A DNA stretch of 64,000 nucleotides from Micromonospora aurantiaca ATCC 27029 (GTDB lineage Bacteria; Actinomycetota; Actinomycetes; Mycobacteriales; Micromonosporaceae): assembly GCF_000145235.1 (NCBI RefSeq), contig NC_014391.1, forward strand, positions 5,909,501-5,973,500. Reading direction: 5' to 3'. The position numbers were made by a program, and so were the translations under genes. Every line of letters begins with the position of its first letter. Position 1 is the first letter of the stretch. The notes below the pieces were generated by a model that saw nothing but the letters and a program-made list of their open reading frames with translations, did not search any database and had not been told where the DNA came from. This document shows, piece by piece, positions 15,866 to 24,158 of the stretch.

Positions 15866-17398
15866 GTGACCTCCTCCCCGCCCTCGGTCCCCGCACCGGC
15901 CCTCGCCGGGAAGCGGGAATGGGCTGCCCTCGTGGTACTCGTCCTCGTGGTCCTTCTCCTGGCCGTCGACGGGACGGTCCTCTACCTCGCGGTCCCGTCG
16001 CTGACCGAGGACATCGGGCCCACCGCCACGCAGATCCTGTGGATCGGGGACATCTACGCCTTCGTGCTCGCCGGGCTCCTGATCACGATGGGCAACCTGG
16101 CCGACCGGATCGGCCGCAAGCGCCTGCTGATGATCGGCACTGTGGGGTTCGGCTCGGCGTCCGTGCTGGCGGCCTTCGCCTCCACCCCGGAGGTGCTGAT
16201 CGCGGCCCGTGCGCTTCTCGGCCTGGCCGGCGCCACATTGATGCCGTCGACGCTCTCCATCGTCCGGTCGATCTTCGCCGATCGCGCTCAGCGGGCCCGG
16301 GCCATCGCGCTCTGGTCGGCCGGGGCGACCGCCGGGGCCGCGCTCGGCCCGCTGGTGGGCGGCGCGCTGCTGGAGCGCTTCTGGTGGGGATCGGTCTTCC
16401 TGATCAACGTGCCGGTCATGGTGCTGGCGCTGGTGGCGGGACGGCTGCTCCTGCCGGAGTCGAAGGGCGAGGCGCCGGCGCGGATCGACGTGGGTTCCTC
16501 GGCGCTGTCCATCGTCACGATCGTCCCGCTGGTCTTCGCCCTCAAGCGTCTGTTCAGTGACGGCGTCGACGCCCTCACCGTGGCGGCCACCGCTGTCGGG
16601 CTGCTGGCCGGATGGTGGTTCGTGCGGCGGCAGAACCGGCTGGCGGTGCCGCTGCTCGACGTCTCGCTGTTCAAGGTGCCGGCGTTCTCGGGCGCGCTTG
16701 CAGCCAACGTGCTGGCCATCTTCGGGTTCCTGGGGCTGCTGTTCTTCTTCTCCCAGTACCTCCAGCTGGTTCGCGGCTTCGGCCCCCTGAAGGCCGGCGC
16801 CGCCGAGCTGCCCGGGACACTCGCCGCGGTGCTCGTCGTGGCACTGATCGGCGTCCTGCTGTCGCGGCTGGGGGCGGGCCGCGCGATCGGGCTGGGACTG
16901 CTGGTCGCCGCCGTCGGGCTCGCCGTCATGGGGACGAGCGTCGACCTCCGGAGCTACTGGGGCCTGGGCATCGGCCTCGCCGTCATCGGGCTCGGCATCG
17001 GTGTCGCCATGACGCTCTCGACGGACGCCGTCGTCGGCGCCGTCCCGGAGCGGCGCGCGGGCGCCGCGTCGGCGGTGGCCGAGACGGCGTACGAGCTGGG
17101 CGGCGCGCTCGGCATCGCCGTCCTCGGCTCGTTGCACGGGCTGCTCTACCGTTCGTCGCTGACGCTCCCCGCCGGGACCACCGCCGCCGACCGGGCGCTG
17201 GCGGAGGACTCCCTGGCCGCGGCCGTGTACGGGTCATCGGCGCCCGGCGTCGTGGCCGCTGCGCAGGACGCCTTCGCCCAGGCGATGCAGTCCGCCACCT
17301 TCGTCGCCGCCGTCATCCTGGTCGGCGCCTCGGTGGTGGCCCGGAAGGTCATCCCCTCCGAGCCCGTGGCTGCTGGAGGTGCTCGTGCCGGCCACTGA
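15866..17398 (+). CDS. DHA2-family MFS multidrug efflux transporter (LfrA/SmvA type)
   Basis: This 510-aa membrane transporter has about 14 helices. The N-terminal LLLAVDGTVLYLAVPSLTEDI and the loop LADRIGRKRLLMIG are MFS hallmarks. The sequence WIGDIYAFVLAGLLITMGNL is typical of the SmvA/LfrA group, which exports cationic dyes, quaternary ammonium compounds and fluoroquinolones by proton antiport. The C-terminal half ends with a helix that stops shortly before the downstream TetR gene. The GTG start is probably leaderless. Coupling to a TetR regulator supports substrate-induced efflux; the actual substrate is not known. Confidence 0.85.
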   Translation: MTSSPPSVPAPALAGKREWAALVVLVLVVLLLAVDGTVLYLAVPSLTEDIGPTATQILWIGDIYAFVLAGLLITMGNLADRIGRKRLLMIGTVGFGSASVLAAFASTPEVLIAARALLGLAGATLMPSTLSIVRSIFADRAQRARAIALWSAGATAGAALGPLVGGALLERFWWGSVFLINVPVMVLALVAGRLLLPESKGEAPARIDVGSSALSIVTIVPLVFALKRLFSDGVDALTVAATAVGLLAGWWFVRRQNRLAVPLLDVSLFKVPAFSGALAANVLAIFGFLGLLFFFSQYLQLVRGFGPLKAGAAELPGTLAAVLVVALIGVLLSRLGAGRAIGLGLLVAAVGLAVMGTSVDLRSYWGLGIGLAVIGLGIGVAMTLSTDAVVGAVPERRAGAASAVAETAYELGGALGIAVLGSLHGLLYRSSLTLPAGTTAADRALAEDSLAAAVYGSSAPGVVAAAQDAFAQAMQSATFVAAVILVGASVVARKVIPSEPVAAGGARAGH

Positions 17399-17960
17399 CC
17401 GTCGTCCGATCCGCGATCGCGCACGCACCCGGCGGGCCGTGCTGGACGCCGCCGAACGGGTGGTCACCCGGCACGGCGCCAACGTCAGCCTGGCCGCCAT
17501 CGCCCGGGAGGCGGGTGTCACCAAGAGCGGCCTGATGCACCACTTCCCGTCCCGTGAGGATCTGTTCGCCGCACTGGTCGAGCAGGTGATCACCCGATTC
17601 TGGGAGGAGGTGAACGCCCACGTCGACCCCGGCGACGACCGGCCCGGCGCCTTCACCCGTGGTTACGTGCGCGCCCTCACCGGGGACAGCGCGTACCTGG
17701 CGGAACTGAACAGCGCCACCGGCCTGCTCGCGCAACTCGGGATCGACAGCATGGAGCACGTGCTCGCGGTGGATCCCGAGGACCCGGCGCGCTGGAACCG
17801 CGCCTTCGAGGCCGACGGCCTGCCGCCGGGCCGCGTCTGGGCCGTCCGGTACGCCGCGGAGGGACTCGCCATCGGCATCGGCACCGCCTATGTCACTGAC
17901 GAGCAGCTCCGGCTGGCCCGCGCGGAACTGCTCGCCCTCACCGAGACGGCCCCGGAATGA
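17385..17960 (+). CDS. TetR-family regulator of the adjacent efflux pump
   Basis: This 191-aa protein has an N-terminal TetR helix-turn-helix (VSLAAIAREAGVTKSGLMHHFPSREDL) and a C-terminal ligand domain without recognisable signature. The start is most likely the GTG at 17385, because GGAGG lies 5 nt upstream; a GTG at 17379 is embedded in that ribosome site. The gene overlaps the end of the MFS gene by 14 nt, so translation is coupled. It probably represses the operon through the palindrome at 15839-15850. The stop codon is directly followed by a strong terminator. Confidence 0.85.
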   Translation: MPATDRRPIRDRARTRRAVLDAAERVVTRHGANVSLAAIAREAGVTKSGLMHHFPSREDLFAALVEQVITRFWEEVNAHVDPGDDRPGAFTRGYVRALTGDSAYLAELNSATGLLAQLGIDSMEHVLAVDPEDPARWNRAFEADGLPPGRVWAVRYAAEGLAIGIGTAYVTDEQLRLARAELLALTETAPE

Positions 17961-17996
17961 GTTCAGGCCCGGAATCCGTGGATTCCGGGCCTGAAC
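17961..17996. terminator. Bidirectional terminator, 17-bp perfect stem
   Basis: A perfect 17-bp inverted repeat (17961-17977 with 17980-17996) starts at the base after the tetR stop codon. On the minus strand it lies just past the first initiator tRNA gene. It should end transcription from both sides. Confidence 0.85.
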
Positions 17997-17998
17997 CT

Positions 17999-18075
17999 TG
18001 GTAGCGGGGACAGGATTTGAACCTGCGACCTCTGGGTTATGAGCCCAGCGAGCTACCGAGCTGCTCCACCCCGCG
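17999..18075 (-). tRNA. Initiator tRNA-fMet (CAU), copy 1, CCA encoded
   Basis: Read on the minus strand it begins CGCGGGGTGGAGCAG. The anticodon loop is CTCATAA and the T arm GGTTCAAATCC. The acceptor has an unpaired C1 against U72, and the anticodon stem carries three G:C pairs; both are hallmarks of the initiator. The 3' CCA is encoded (17999-18001). Its 74-nt body is identical to that of the second copy 210 bp away. It has its own promoter and terminator. Confidence 0.95.
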
Positions 18076-18086
18076 TCGGCTCACAA

Positions 18087-18116
18087 AGCTTATCGCACCC
18101 CGATCCTGGAGATCAG
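18087..18116 (-). promoter_or_regulatory. Promoter of initiator tRNA copy 1
   Basis: On the minus strand CTGATC (18116-18111) and TAAGCT (18092-18087) are separated by 18 nt, and the second box lies 11 nt before the tRNA 5' end. The position suits a short leader before tRNA processing. Confidence 0.5.
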
Positions 18117-18170
18117 CCGGGTACCCGGATCCGCTGCCGACCGTTCCCGGGACGCCTCGGGCAGGAACGG

Positions 18171-18204
18171 CGAAGGGCCCCGGAGAGAACTCCGGGGCCC
18201 TTCG
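18171..18204 (-). terminator. Terminator of initiator tRNA copy 2
   Basis: A perfect 15-bp stem (18171-18185 with 18190-18204) with loop AGAA lies 7 nt beyond the 3' end of the second tRNA on the minus strand. It separates the two tRNA genes into independent transcription units. Confidence 0.8.
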
Positions 18205-18211
18205 TCACGAG

Positions 18212-18285
18212 TAGCGGGGACAGGATTTGAACCTGCGACCTCTGGGTTATGAGCCCAGCGAGCTACCGAGCTGCTCCACCCCGCG
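18212..18285 (-). tRNA. Initiator tRNA-fMet (CAU), copy 2, no encoded CCA
   Basis: This has the same 74-nt body as copy 1, including the C1/U72 mismatch and the G:C-rich anticodon stem. The bases after A73 on the minus strand read CTC, so CCA must be added enzymatically, unlike copy 1. The upstream flank GCCGA is shared with copy 1, so the duplication extended a few bases beyond the gene. Confidence 0.95.
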
Positions 18286-18296
18286 TCGGCTCGACA

Positions 18297-18326
18297 ACCG
18301 TAGCGCACCGACCCGGGCAGGCGCAA
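18297..18326 (-). promoter_or_regulatory. Promoter of initiator tRNA copy 2
   Basis: On the minus strand TTGCGC (18326-18321) and TACGGT (18302-18297) are 18 nt apart, and the second box lies 11 nt before the tRNA 5' end. It is a good housekeeping-type promoter. Confidence 0.6.
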
Positions 18327-18335
18327 AACGGGTAC

Positions 18336-19262
18336 TCAGTCCAGCCACCGCCGGATCGCCTCGACCGCCCGCCGGCTGTCCGCGTCGAACTGGGCGCGCT
18401 GGGTCGAGGTGCTCTCCCAGCCCTGTTCCCACAGCACCGTCACCACGTCGCCGGAACGCACCGCGCGTACCAGGTGCACCTCGTCGCCGCCGCTCGGATC
18501 GCCGTTGGCGTCCCGGTACGGCGTCCGCGTCTCGAACAGCACCGACTCGTCGCCGTACCCGCTGTCGGGCAGCAGACGCTGCCGCACCGTCACCGACGGC
18601 GTGCCCCGGGCGGGCTGCTCGGGGCACGCGCGTACCGCCCCGCGCAGCTCGGCCAGCGCCGCGCCGGCGCCGCCGGACCGGTAGATCGTGATGCTGTGCC
18701 GGTAGTTGCCGGACGGCACCTCGTCGGCCGGTGCGCCGGCCCGCCGGTACGGCAGCGACCGGGCCCGCTGCGCGACGACCCGCTCGTCGCCGGGCGTCGC
18801 GCCGCACAGCACCGGCAGGACCGGTCCCGGGCCGAAGTAGTTGCCGGTGCCGGCGTCGTTCGCGGCGGGCAGCACGAAGAACGCCCGGTCCGGGATCGTG
18901 GTCGGGGTCGCCGCGGCCGGAGGCGTGGTGGTCACGATCGGACTGCGCGAGCCGGAGGTGCGGCCGACGGCCGGCGGCGGCGTGGTGGGCGACGGCGCGA
19001 CCGAGGGCGCGGCGGCCGACGGCCGCGGGGTGGGCGTACCCGCGGGGGGTGGAACCGGGACGGGCCCCGGCCCGGCGGCGAGCACCAGCCGGCTTCCGGC
19101 CACCGTGCCAGCGACCAGCCCGGCGGCGGCCAGGACGGTGATCGCGGCGCGGCGCCGGGCCCAGCGGTCGGCGCTGCGGCGCAGCCGGTCCGGTGCCGGC
19201 AGCACCCGCTCGTCGGTGTCGGCGGCGAGGGACCGGTAGTAGCGGTGCAGTTCACGCGACAT
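18336..19262 (-). CDS. Membrane partner of the SigE-type sigma factor, unknown family
   Basis: This 308-aa protein starts MSRELHRYYRSLAADTDERVLPAPDRLRRSADRW, a cytoplasmic segment of about 40 residues. One transmembrane helix follows (AAITVLAAAGLVAGTVAGSRLVLA), then a Pro/Thr/Ala-rich extracellular linker and a folded domain of about 170 residues. It overlaps the upstream ECF sigma gene by 11 nt. This layout is that of an anti-sigma or signal-sensing partner, but I see no zinc-binding HxxxCxxC motif, so it is not a ZAS-type anti-sigma factor. Function in signalling is inferred from position and topology only. Confidence 0.6.
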   Translation of the reverse strand: MSRELHRYYRSLAADTDERVLPAPDRLRRSADRWARRRAAITVLAAAGLVAGTVAGSRLVLAAGPGPVPVPPPAGTPTPRPSAAAPSVAPSPTTPPPAVGRTSGSRSPIVTTTPPAAATPTTIPDRAFFVLPAANDAGTGNYFGPGPVLPVLCGATPGDERVVAQRARSLPYRRAGAPADEVPSGNYRHSITIYRSGGAGAALAELRGAVRACPEQPARGTPSVTVRQRLLPDSGYGDESVLFETRTPYRDANGDPSGGDEVHLVRAVRSGDVVTVLWEQGWESTSTQRAQFDADSRRAVEAIRRWLD

Positions 19263-19761
19263 CGTTGACCTCCAGCTCCTCGGCGGCGACGCCGGGCAAC
19301 AGCTCGGCCAGCCGGGCCCGTCCCCGGGACAGCCAGGACTTCACCGTGCCGGTGGGCACGCCGGCCTCCCGGGCGATCTCCTCCACCGGCAGGTCGAACA
19401 GGTAGTGCAGGGCGAGCGCCTGCCGGTGCCGGGGCGGGAGCTGCCGCAGCGCCGCGACCAGCAGCACGGTGTCCTCGCCGGGCGGTCCGACGTCGGGTGG
19501 CGGGCCGGTGCGGCTGGCCGCGAGGCGCCACCCGCGCAGCCGCCGGAACCGGTCGGTCGCCAGCCGGCTGATCACCAGCCGCAGCCACGCCTCCGGCGCG
19601 GGATGGCCGGCGAGCTTCGCCCACTGCCGCCAGGCCCGGGCGTACGCCTCCTGCACGAGATCCTGGGCCTCGGCCGGGTCGCCGGCCACCGCGTAGCCGT
19701 ACCGGACGGCCCGCCCGGACGTGCTGCGGTAGAAGTCGTCGAAGCTGTCCGCGTCCCGCAT
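19252..19761 (-). CDS. SigE-family ECF RNA polymerase sigma factor
   Basis: This 169-aa group IV sigma factor has region 2 (FDDFYRSTSGRAVRYGYAVAGDPAEAQDLVQEAYARAWRQW, positions 6-46) and region 4 (LRQLPPRHRQALALHYLFDLPVEEIAREAGVPTGTVKSWL, from about residue 105). It belongs to the actinobacterial SigE-like subgroup. The ATG at 19761 follows GGGAGGGCAC, a good ribosome site, so I prefer it to the GTG at 19794. The gene is translationally coupled to a membrane protein that may control it. Target promoters are unknown. Confidence 0.88.
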   Translation of the reverse strand: MRDADSFDDFYRSTSGRAVRYGYAVAGDPAEAQDLVQEAYARAWRQWAKLAGHPAPEAWLRLVISRLATDRFRRLRGWRLAASRTGPPPDVGPPGEDTVLLVAALRQLPPRHRQALALHYLFDLPVEEIAREAGVPTGTVKSWLSRGRARLAELLPGVAAEELEVNDVA

Positions 19762-19846
19762 GTGCCCTCCCGCCCCCCACACGTTCACCTGCACTGTTGA
19801 CGGCGCGGCGGGGTCCGGGGTTGCGGCCGGGGAGTCCGCTTCACGA

Positions 19847-19897
19847 CACGAGCCCGTGGCCCGGGTGACCGTTGCGGTCCCGGACCACGGGCTCGTG
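19847..19897. terminator. Terminator downstream of the UPF0182 gene
   Basis: A perfect 13-bp stem (19847-19859 with 19885-19897) with a structured 25-nt loop lies 14 nt beyond the UPF0182 stop on the minus strand. It separates that gene from the sigma factor gene, which is transcribed in the same direction. Confidence 0.65.
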
Positions 19898-19911
19898 GTG
19901 TCAGCTCGGCG

Positions 19912-22902
19912 TCAGCCGCCCGGTGTCGGCGCGGGGGACGTCGGCGCCGGTGGCGAGACGCTGCCCGACGGCGCCGGGTTGCCCGAGCCGTTCGCCGCGG
20001 CCTGGGCCTGCTGGAACGCGCTCATCGCCTCGTCCAGCGCCTTCAGCGCACGCCCGTACCGCTCGAAGTCGCCGGACGTCTGCGCGGCCTTGACCTCGGC
20101 GATCGCGGTCTGCACCCGGGCGGCCGCCTGGGCCAGCTCCCCGCTCATCGGCGGCGGCGTGTTGTTGTTGTCGCCCCCGGTGGGCGGCGGCGTGGGGTTG
20201 TCGTCGGTGCTGGGCGGCGGGTTGTTGTTCGGCGCCCGCTTGCCCTGCTCGACGAGCTGTTTGATGCCGTCGCTGAGGTTGTTGGCGAGCACCACGTACG
20301 AGCCGCCGTCACCGTAGGAGAGCAGCACCTTCTGCAACAGCGGGTACGCGTCCTGGCTGCTGCTCTTCACGTACACCGGCTCGACGTAGAGCATGCCGTC
20401 GGCGAACGGCAGCGAGAGCAGGTTGCCGTACTGCACCTGCGCCTGGTTGGACGAGAGCAGGTTGAGCTGCTGCCGGATGTCACCGTTGTTGGTCATCTGC
20501 TGGTGCACCTGCGTCGGCCCGGAGATCCGGGTCTGGTCCGGCAGCTCCAGCACCTCCAGCTTCGGCTGCCCGTCGACGTACGACCCGGAGACCAGCGCGG
20601 CGAGGTTCTGCCGCCCGTTCGGGGTGACCGCCGAGGTCAGCTGGAAGCGTGGACCGTCCTGCCCGGGGAACTGGGTGAACAGGTAGTACGGCGGCTGCTT
20701 CTGCCCGCTGTCCGGCGCGTCCGGCACGTTCGGCACCTGCCAGAAGTCCTGGCCGGAGTAGAAGTCGCCGGGGTCGGTGACGTGGAACTTGGTCAGCAGG
20801 TTGCGCTGCACCTTGAACAGGTCGGCCGGGTAGCGGAAGTGCTCGGCCAGCTCGGCCGGGATGTCGCCCTTGGGCAGCACCAGGTCGCCGCCGAACGCCT
20901 TGTTCCACGCCTTGAGCACCGGGTCGGTGTCGTCGTACGAGTAGAGCTTGACCGTGCCGTCGTACGCGTCGACAGTCGCCTTCACCGAGTTGCGGATGTA
21001 GTTGACGTTCTCCCGGGCGAGCTGGAACGTGCCCCGGCCGGTCAGCTCGTCGGCGGTCTCGGCCTGGAGGTTGACCCGCTCGGCGTACGGGTAGGTCGCG
21101 GCCGTGGTGTAGCCGTCGATGATCCACAGGACGCGCCCGTCGACCACCGCCGGGTACGGGTCGCCGTCGAGCGTGAGGAACGGCGCGACCTTCTCCACCC
21201 GGTCGCGCGGGTTACGCACGTACAGCAGCTTCGAGTTCTCGTTGACCGCCTCGGAGAGCAGGAAGTTCGACTCCTGCTCCTTGATCGCGTAGAGCAGCCG
21301 GCGCGGGAACGAGCCGATCTTGACGCCGCCCTCACCGGTGTAGGTGTAGTACTGCTCGCCGCCGGTGGAGGTGGGCCGGTCGAACTCGACGTTGCGCTCG
21401 CCGGTCTGCCCGACGATCGCGTAGTCGTCCGGCTCCATCCGCTCACCGTAGTAGATCCGCGGCTGCTGGGCCGGGATCTCCTCGGCCGGCGCGGAGCACG
21501 CCTCCTGTGCCTTGTCGCCGAGGAAGCCGGAGACGAAGTACGGCTGGCCGCCGCAGACCACCTGGTTCGCCGGGGCGGCCACCAGGCCGTACCCGTGGGT
21601 GTAGACGGTGTGGCGGTTGATCCAGTTGCTCTGCTGGTCGGTCAGCTCGCCGTAGTTGATCTCACGGACGCCGACCACGTAGTCGGAGGTCTTGTCCTTG
21701 ACCGAGTACCTGTCGATGTCCAGCTTCGAGCCGAAGTCGTAGAAGCCGCGGACCTGCTGGAGCTGCGTGTACGTCTCGGAGACCAGCTGCGGGTCGAGCA
21801 GCCGGATGTTCGACACCACTGACGTGTCGGTGGCCAGGCTGGCGGGTGGAACGAGGTTGCTGGCCGCGTACGGTGTGGTCTTCGTGCCGTCGAGGCTGAA
21901 CGCGGTGCGGGTGGCCTTGATGCTGCGTTCGATGTACGGCGCCTCCTTGTCCCGGGCGCTCGGCTTGACCTCGAACGTCTGCACGGCCCACGGGTAGATG
22001 CCGCCGATCGCCACCGCGGAGACGCCCAGCAGGGCCAGCGAGATGCCCGGCCAGACCAGGTTCCGCATGACGGCGTTGGAGAACACGATGATCGCCAGCG
22101 CCACCAGGACGGAGATCCAGGCGAGGATCTCCTTCGCCGGGAGCAGCGCGTTAACGTCGGCGTAGCCGGCGCCGTAGAGCTTGGCGCCCTCGTTGTACTC
22201 CAGCAGCATGGCCCGCCGGTCGAGCACGTAGGCGACGGCCTTGAGCAGCACGAACACGGCTACCAGCGTGCTGAGGTGGGCGCGGGCGGCGTTCGTCATC
22301 CGGTCGCCGACGCCCTGAAGGCGCACGCCGCCGAAGATGTAGTGCACCGCCAGCGCGCCGAGCAGCGACAGCACCACGACTGTGAAGCCGACGCCGAGCA
22401 GGTAGCGCCAGAACGGGAGCTGGAAGACGTAGAAGCCGACGTCGACGCCGAACTCCGGGTCCTTCACGCCGAAGTCGCCGCCGTTGCGGAACAGCAGCCA
22501 CTGACCCCAGCGGCTCTGCGCGGAGAGGCCGGCGAACAGCCCGACGACGGCGGCGGCGAGCGCGATCCAGGTGCCGAGCCGCGGGCTCAGCAGCATCCGG
22601 TAGCGCTCCAGCGTGGCCTGCTCGGCCGAGTGCGGACGCATCTTGGGCCGCAGCCGGTGGGCCAGCCAGAGGTTGCCGCCGACGAGCAGCGCCATGCCGA
22701 CGCCGACCACGAGGAACAGCAGCAGGCGGGTGGCGAGCACGCCGGTGAAGACCTGGGTGTAGCGGACCTCGTCGAACCAGAGCCAGTCGGTCCAGGCGTT
22801 GACGCCCCACCCGAGGAGGGTGAACAAGATGAACACCCCGATCAGGACACCGATGGTGACGCGTCCGCGCCGGCTCATCCTCGGTAAGGGACTGCTACGC
22901 AT
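19912..22902 (-). CDS. UPF0182 family membrane protein
   Basis: This large 996-aa protein has about seven transmembrane helices in the first 330 residues (from VTIGVLIGVFILFTLLGWGVN onward), then a long extracytoplasmic domain containing NWINRHTVYTHGYGLVAAP and KLLYVRNPRDRVEKVAPFLTLDGDPYPAV. It ends in a Pro/Asn-rich linker and a short coiled segment. These motifs are those of the actinobacterial UPF0182 family (M. tuberculosis Rv3193c), whose function is unknown. I chose the ATG at 22902. An internal ATG at 22878 (MSRRGRV) is equally compatible with the first helix, so the exact start is open. The upstream PDZ protease is transcribed in the same direction, as in M. tuberculosis. Confidence 0.88.
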   Translation of the reverse strand: MRSSPLPRMSRRGRVTIGVLIGVFILFTLLGWGVNAWTDWLWFDEVRYTQVFTGVLATRLLLFLVVGVGMALLVGGNLWLAHRLRPKMRPHSAEQATLERYRMLLSPRLGTWIALAAAVVGLFAGLSAQSRWGQWLLFRNGGDFGVKDPEFGVDVGFYVFQLPFWRYLLGVGFTVVVLSLLGALAVHYIFGGVRLQGVGDRMTNAARAHLSTLVAVFVLLKAVAYVLDRRAMLLEYNEGAKLYGAGYADVNALLPAKEILAWISVLVALAIIVFSNAVMRNLVWPGISLALLGVSAVAIGGIYPWAVQTFEVKPSARDKEAPYIERSIKATRTAFSLDGTKTTPYAASNLVPPASLATDTSVVSNIRLLDPQLVSETYTQLQQVRGFYDFGSKLDIDRYSVKDKTSDYVVGVREINYGELTDQQSNWINRHTVYTHGYGLVAAPANQVVCGGQPYFVSGFLGDKAQEACSAPAEEIPAQQPRIYYGERMEPDDYAIVGQTGERNVEFDRPTSTGGEQYYTYTGEGGVKIGSFPRRLLYAIKEQESNFLLSEAVNENSKLLYVRNPRDRVEKVAPFLTLDGDPYPAVVDGRVLWIIDGYTTAATYPYAERVNLQAETADELTGRGTFQLARENVNYIRNSVKATVDAYDGTVKLYSYDDTDPVLKAWNKAFGGDLVLPKGDIPAELAEHFRYPADLFKVQRNLLTKFHVTDPGDFYSGQDFWQVPNVPDAPDSGQKQPPYYLFTQFPGQDGPRFQLTSAVTPNGRQNLAALVSGSYVDGQPKLEVLELPDQTRISGPTQVHQQMTNNGDIRQQLNLLSSNQAQVQYGNLLSLPFADGMLYVEPVYVKSSSQDAYPLLQKVLLSYGDGGSYVVLANNLSDGIKQLVEQGKRAPNNNPPPSTDDNPTPPPTGGDNNNTPPPMSGELAQAAARVQTAIAEVKAAQTSGDFERYGRALKALDEAMSAFQQAQAAANGSGNPAPSGSVSPPAPTSPAPTPGG

Positions 22903-23029
22903 GACCACTGTTGGCTCCGCACGCTCGATGTGATCGGCTCCGACCAGGCACCAAGAGTACGGGGTGTTCCTGAGCACGTCGGGTCAAGGTCACGTCACGA
23001 TCCGCCCGCCGGCCGCCGCCCGGCCCGCC

Positions 23030-24043
23030 TCAGCAGCGCGTCGGCTGTCCCCCGGCGCGCAGCGTCTCGAGTGCCTTCAATGCCTCACCCAGCGTGGCGA
23101 CCCTCAGCAGCGGCAGTCCCGGCTGCGGGTTGCGGACCGCCTCGGCGCAGTTGTCGGCGGGCACCAGGAACGCCTTCGCGCCCGCGTCCTTGGCGCCGAC
23201 CAGCTTCTGCGCGATGCCGCCGATCGGACCGACGCGACCTTCGTCGTCGATGGTGCCGGTACCGGCGATGATCTTCCCGCCGGTGAGGTCGGCCGGCTCC
23301 AGCTTGTCGATGATGCCGAGCGAGAACATCAGCCCGGCGCTCGGCCCGCCGATGTCACCCAGGTCGATCTTCAGGGTGAACGGGTGCGGCTGCTGCTGGT
23401 CGATCTCCACACCGATGCGCGGCCGGCCGTCCTGCTCGCGACTGGTCACCGTCGCCGTACCCGGGGTGTCACCCCGGGTGTAGCCGATCGTCAGCGCGGT
23501 GCCCGCGGGCTTCGCCCGGATCAGCTCGGTGAGCTTGGCCGCGCTCGTCACCGGCACCCCGTCGACCGACGTGACCACGTCGTCGGGGCGCAGCACGTCG
23601 ACCGACGGGCCGCCCGGCGTGACCGCCTTGACCAGCACCTTGATCGGGTAGCCCAGCTCGCGCAGCGCCGCCGTCTCGGCGCTGGTCTGCGAGTTCTGGA
23701 AGTCCTCCGCGTTGCGCTTCTCGACCTCTTCCTGCGACTCCCCCGGCGGATAGACCAGCTCCCGCGGCACCACCGCCTCGTCCGAGGAGAACCATCCGGC
23801 CAGCGCCGATCGCAGCCGCACGGTCGGCTGCACACCGACAGTGGTGAGCCGGAGCTGACCGGCGGAGGTGGACGTCGCGCGGCCGGTCACCTGGATGACC
23901 TCCTTGCCGTCCTCACTGCCCAGCGTGTTCACCGTCGGACCGGGGCCGAGCACCACGTACGGCAGCGGCACGCTCAGCACGCCGACGCTGAGCAGGGCGG
24001 TGAGCAGGGCACCGAGGAGGACGGTCACGCCGCGACGTCTCAT
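23030..24043 (-). CDS. PDZ and Lon-like (S16) membrane-anchored protease
   Basis: This 337-aa protein of the YlbL/Rv3194c type has an N-terminal signal-anchor (VTVLLGALLTALLSVGVLSV), a PDZ domain (DVLRPDDVVTSVDGVPV near residue 155) and a C-terminal Lon-type serine protease domain. The catalytic Ser is in GGPSAGLMFSLGIID and the catalytic Lys in AQKLVGAKDAGAKAFLVP. It lies extracytoplasmically and probably degrades or processes cell-envelope substrates. It is divergent from the DUF2342 gene and upstream of UPF0182, an order conserved across actinobacteria. Confidence 0.9.
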   Translation of the reverse strand: MRRRGVTVLLGALLTALLSVGVLSVPLPYVVLGPGPTVNTLGSEDGKEVIQVTGRATSTSAGQLRLTTVGVQPTVRLRSALAGWFSSDEAVVPRELVYPPGESQEEVEKRNAEDFQNSQTSAETAALRELGYPIKVLVKAVTPGGPSVDVLRPDDVVTSVDGVPVTSAAKLTELIRAKPAGTALTIGYTRGDTPGTATVTSREQDGRPRIGVEIDQQQPHPFTLKIDLGDIGGPSAGLMFSLGIIDKLEPADLTGGKIIAGTGTIDDEGRVGPIGGIAQKLVGAKDAGAKAFLVPADNCAEAVRNPQPGLPLLRVATLGEALKALETLRAGGQPTRC

Positions 24044-24158
24044 GGGCCAGAGCGTACCGATCCGTACCGTGCCATCCGGCGCGGTGACCGGCGGACTTCG
24101 CCCTCAGCGCAACGCCGAGTGGCACGACCTGCGGCGGGCCCCGCGTACCGTAGACGTC

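Noticed and set aside
17961..18326. Integration site of a mobile element at the tRNA pair
   Set aside because: No integrase or attachment-type direct repeat beyond the tRNA gene duplication itself, and the flanks are ordinary genes.
19779..19794. Longer start (GTG 19794) for the ECF sigma factor
   Set aside because: The ATG at 19761 has a clear ribosome site and sits at the usual distance from region 2; the extra 11 residues are not typical.
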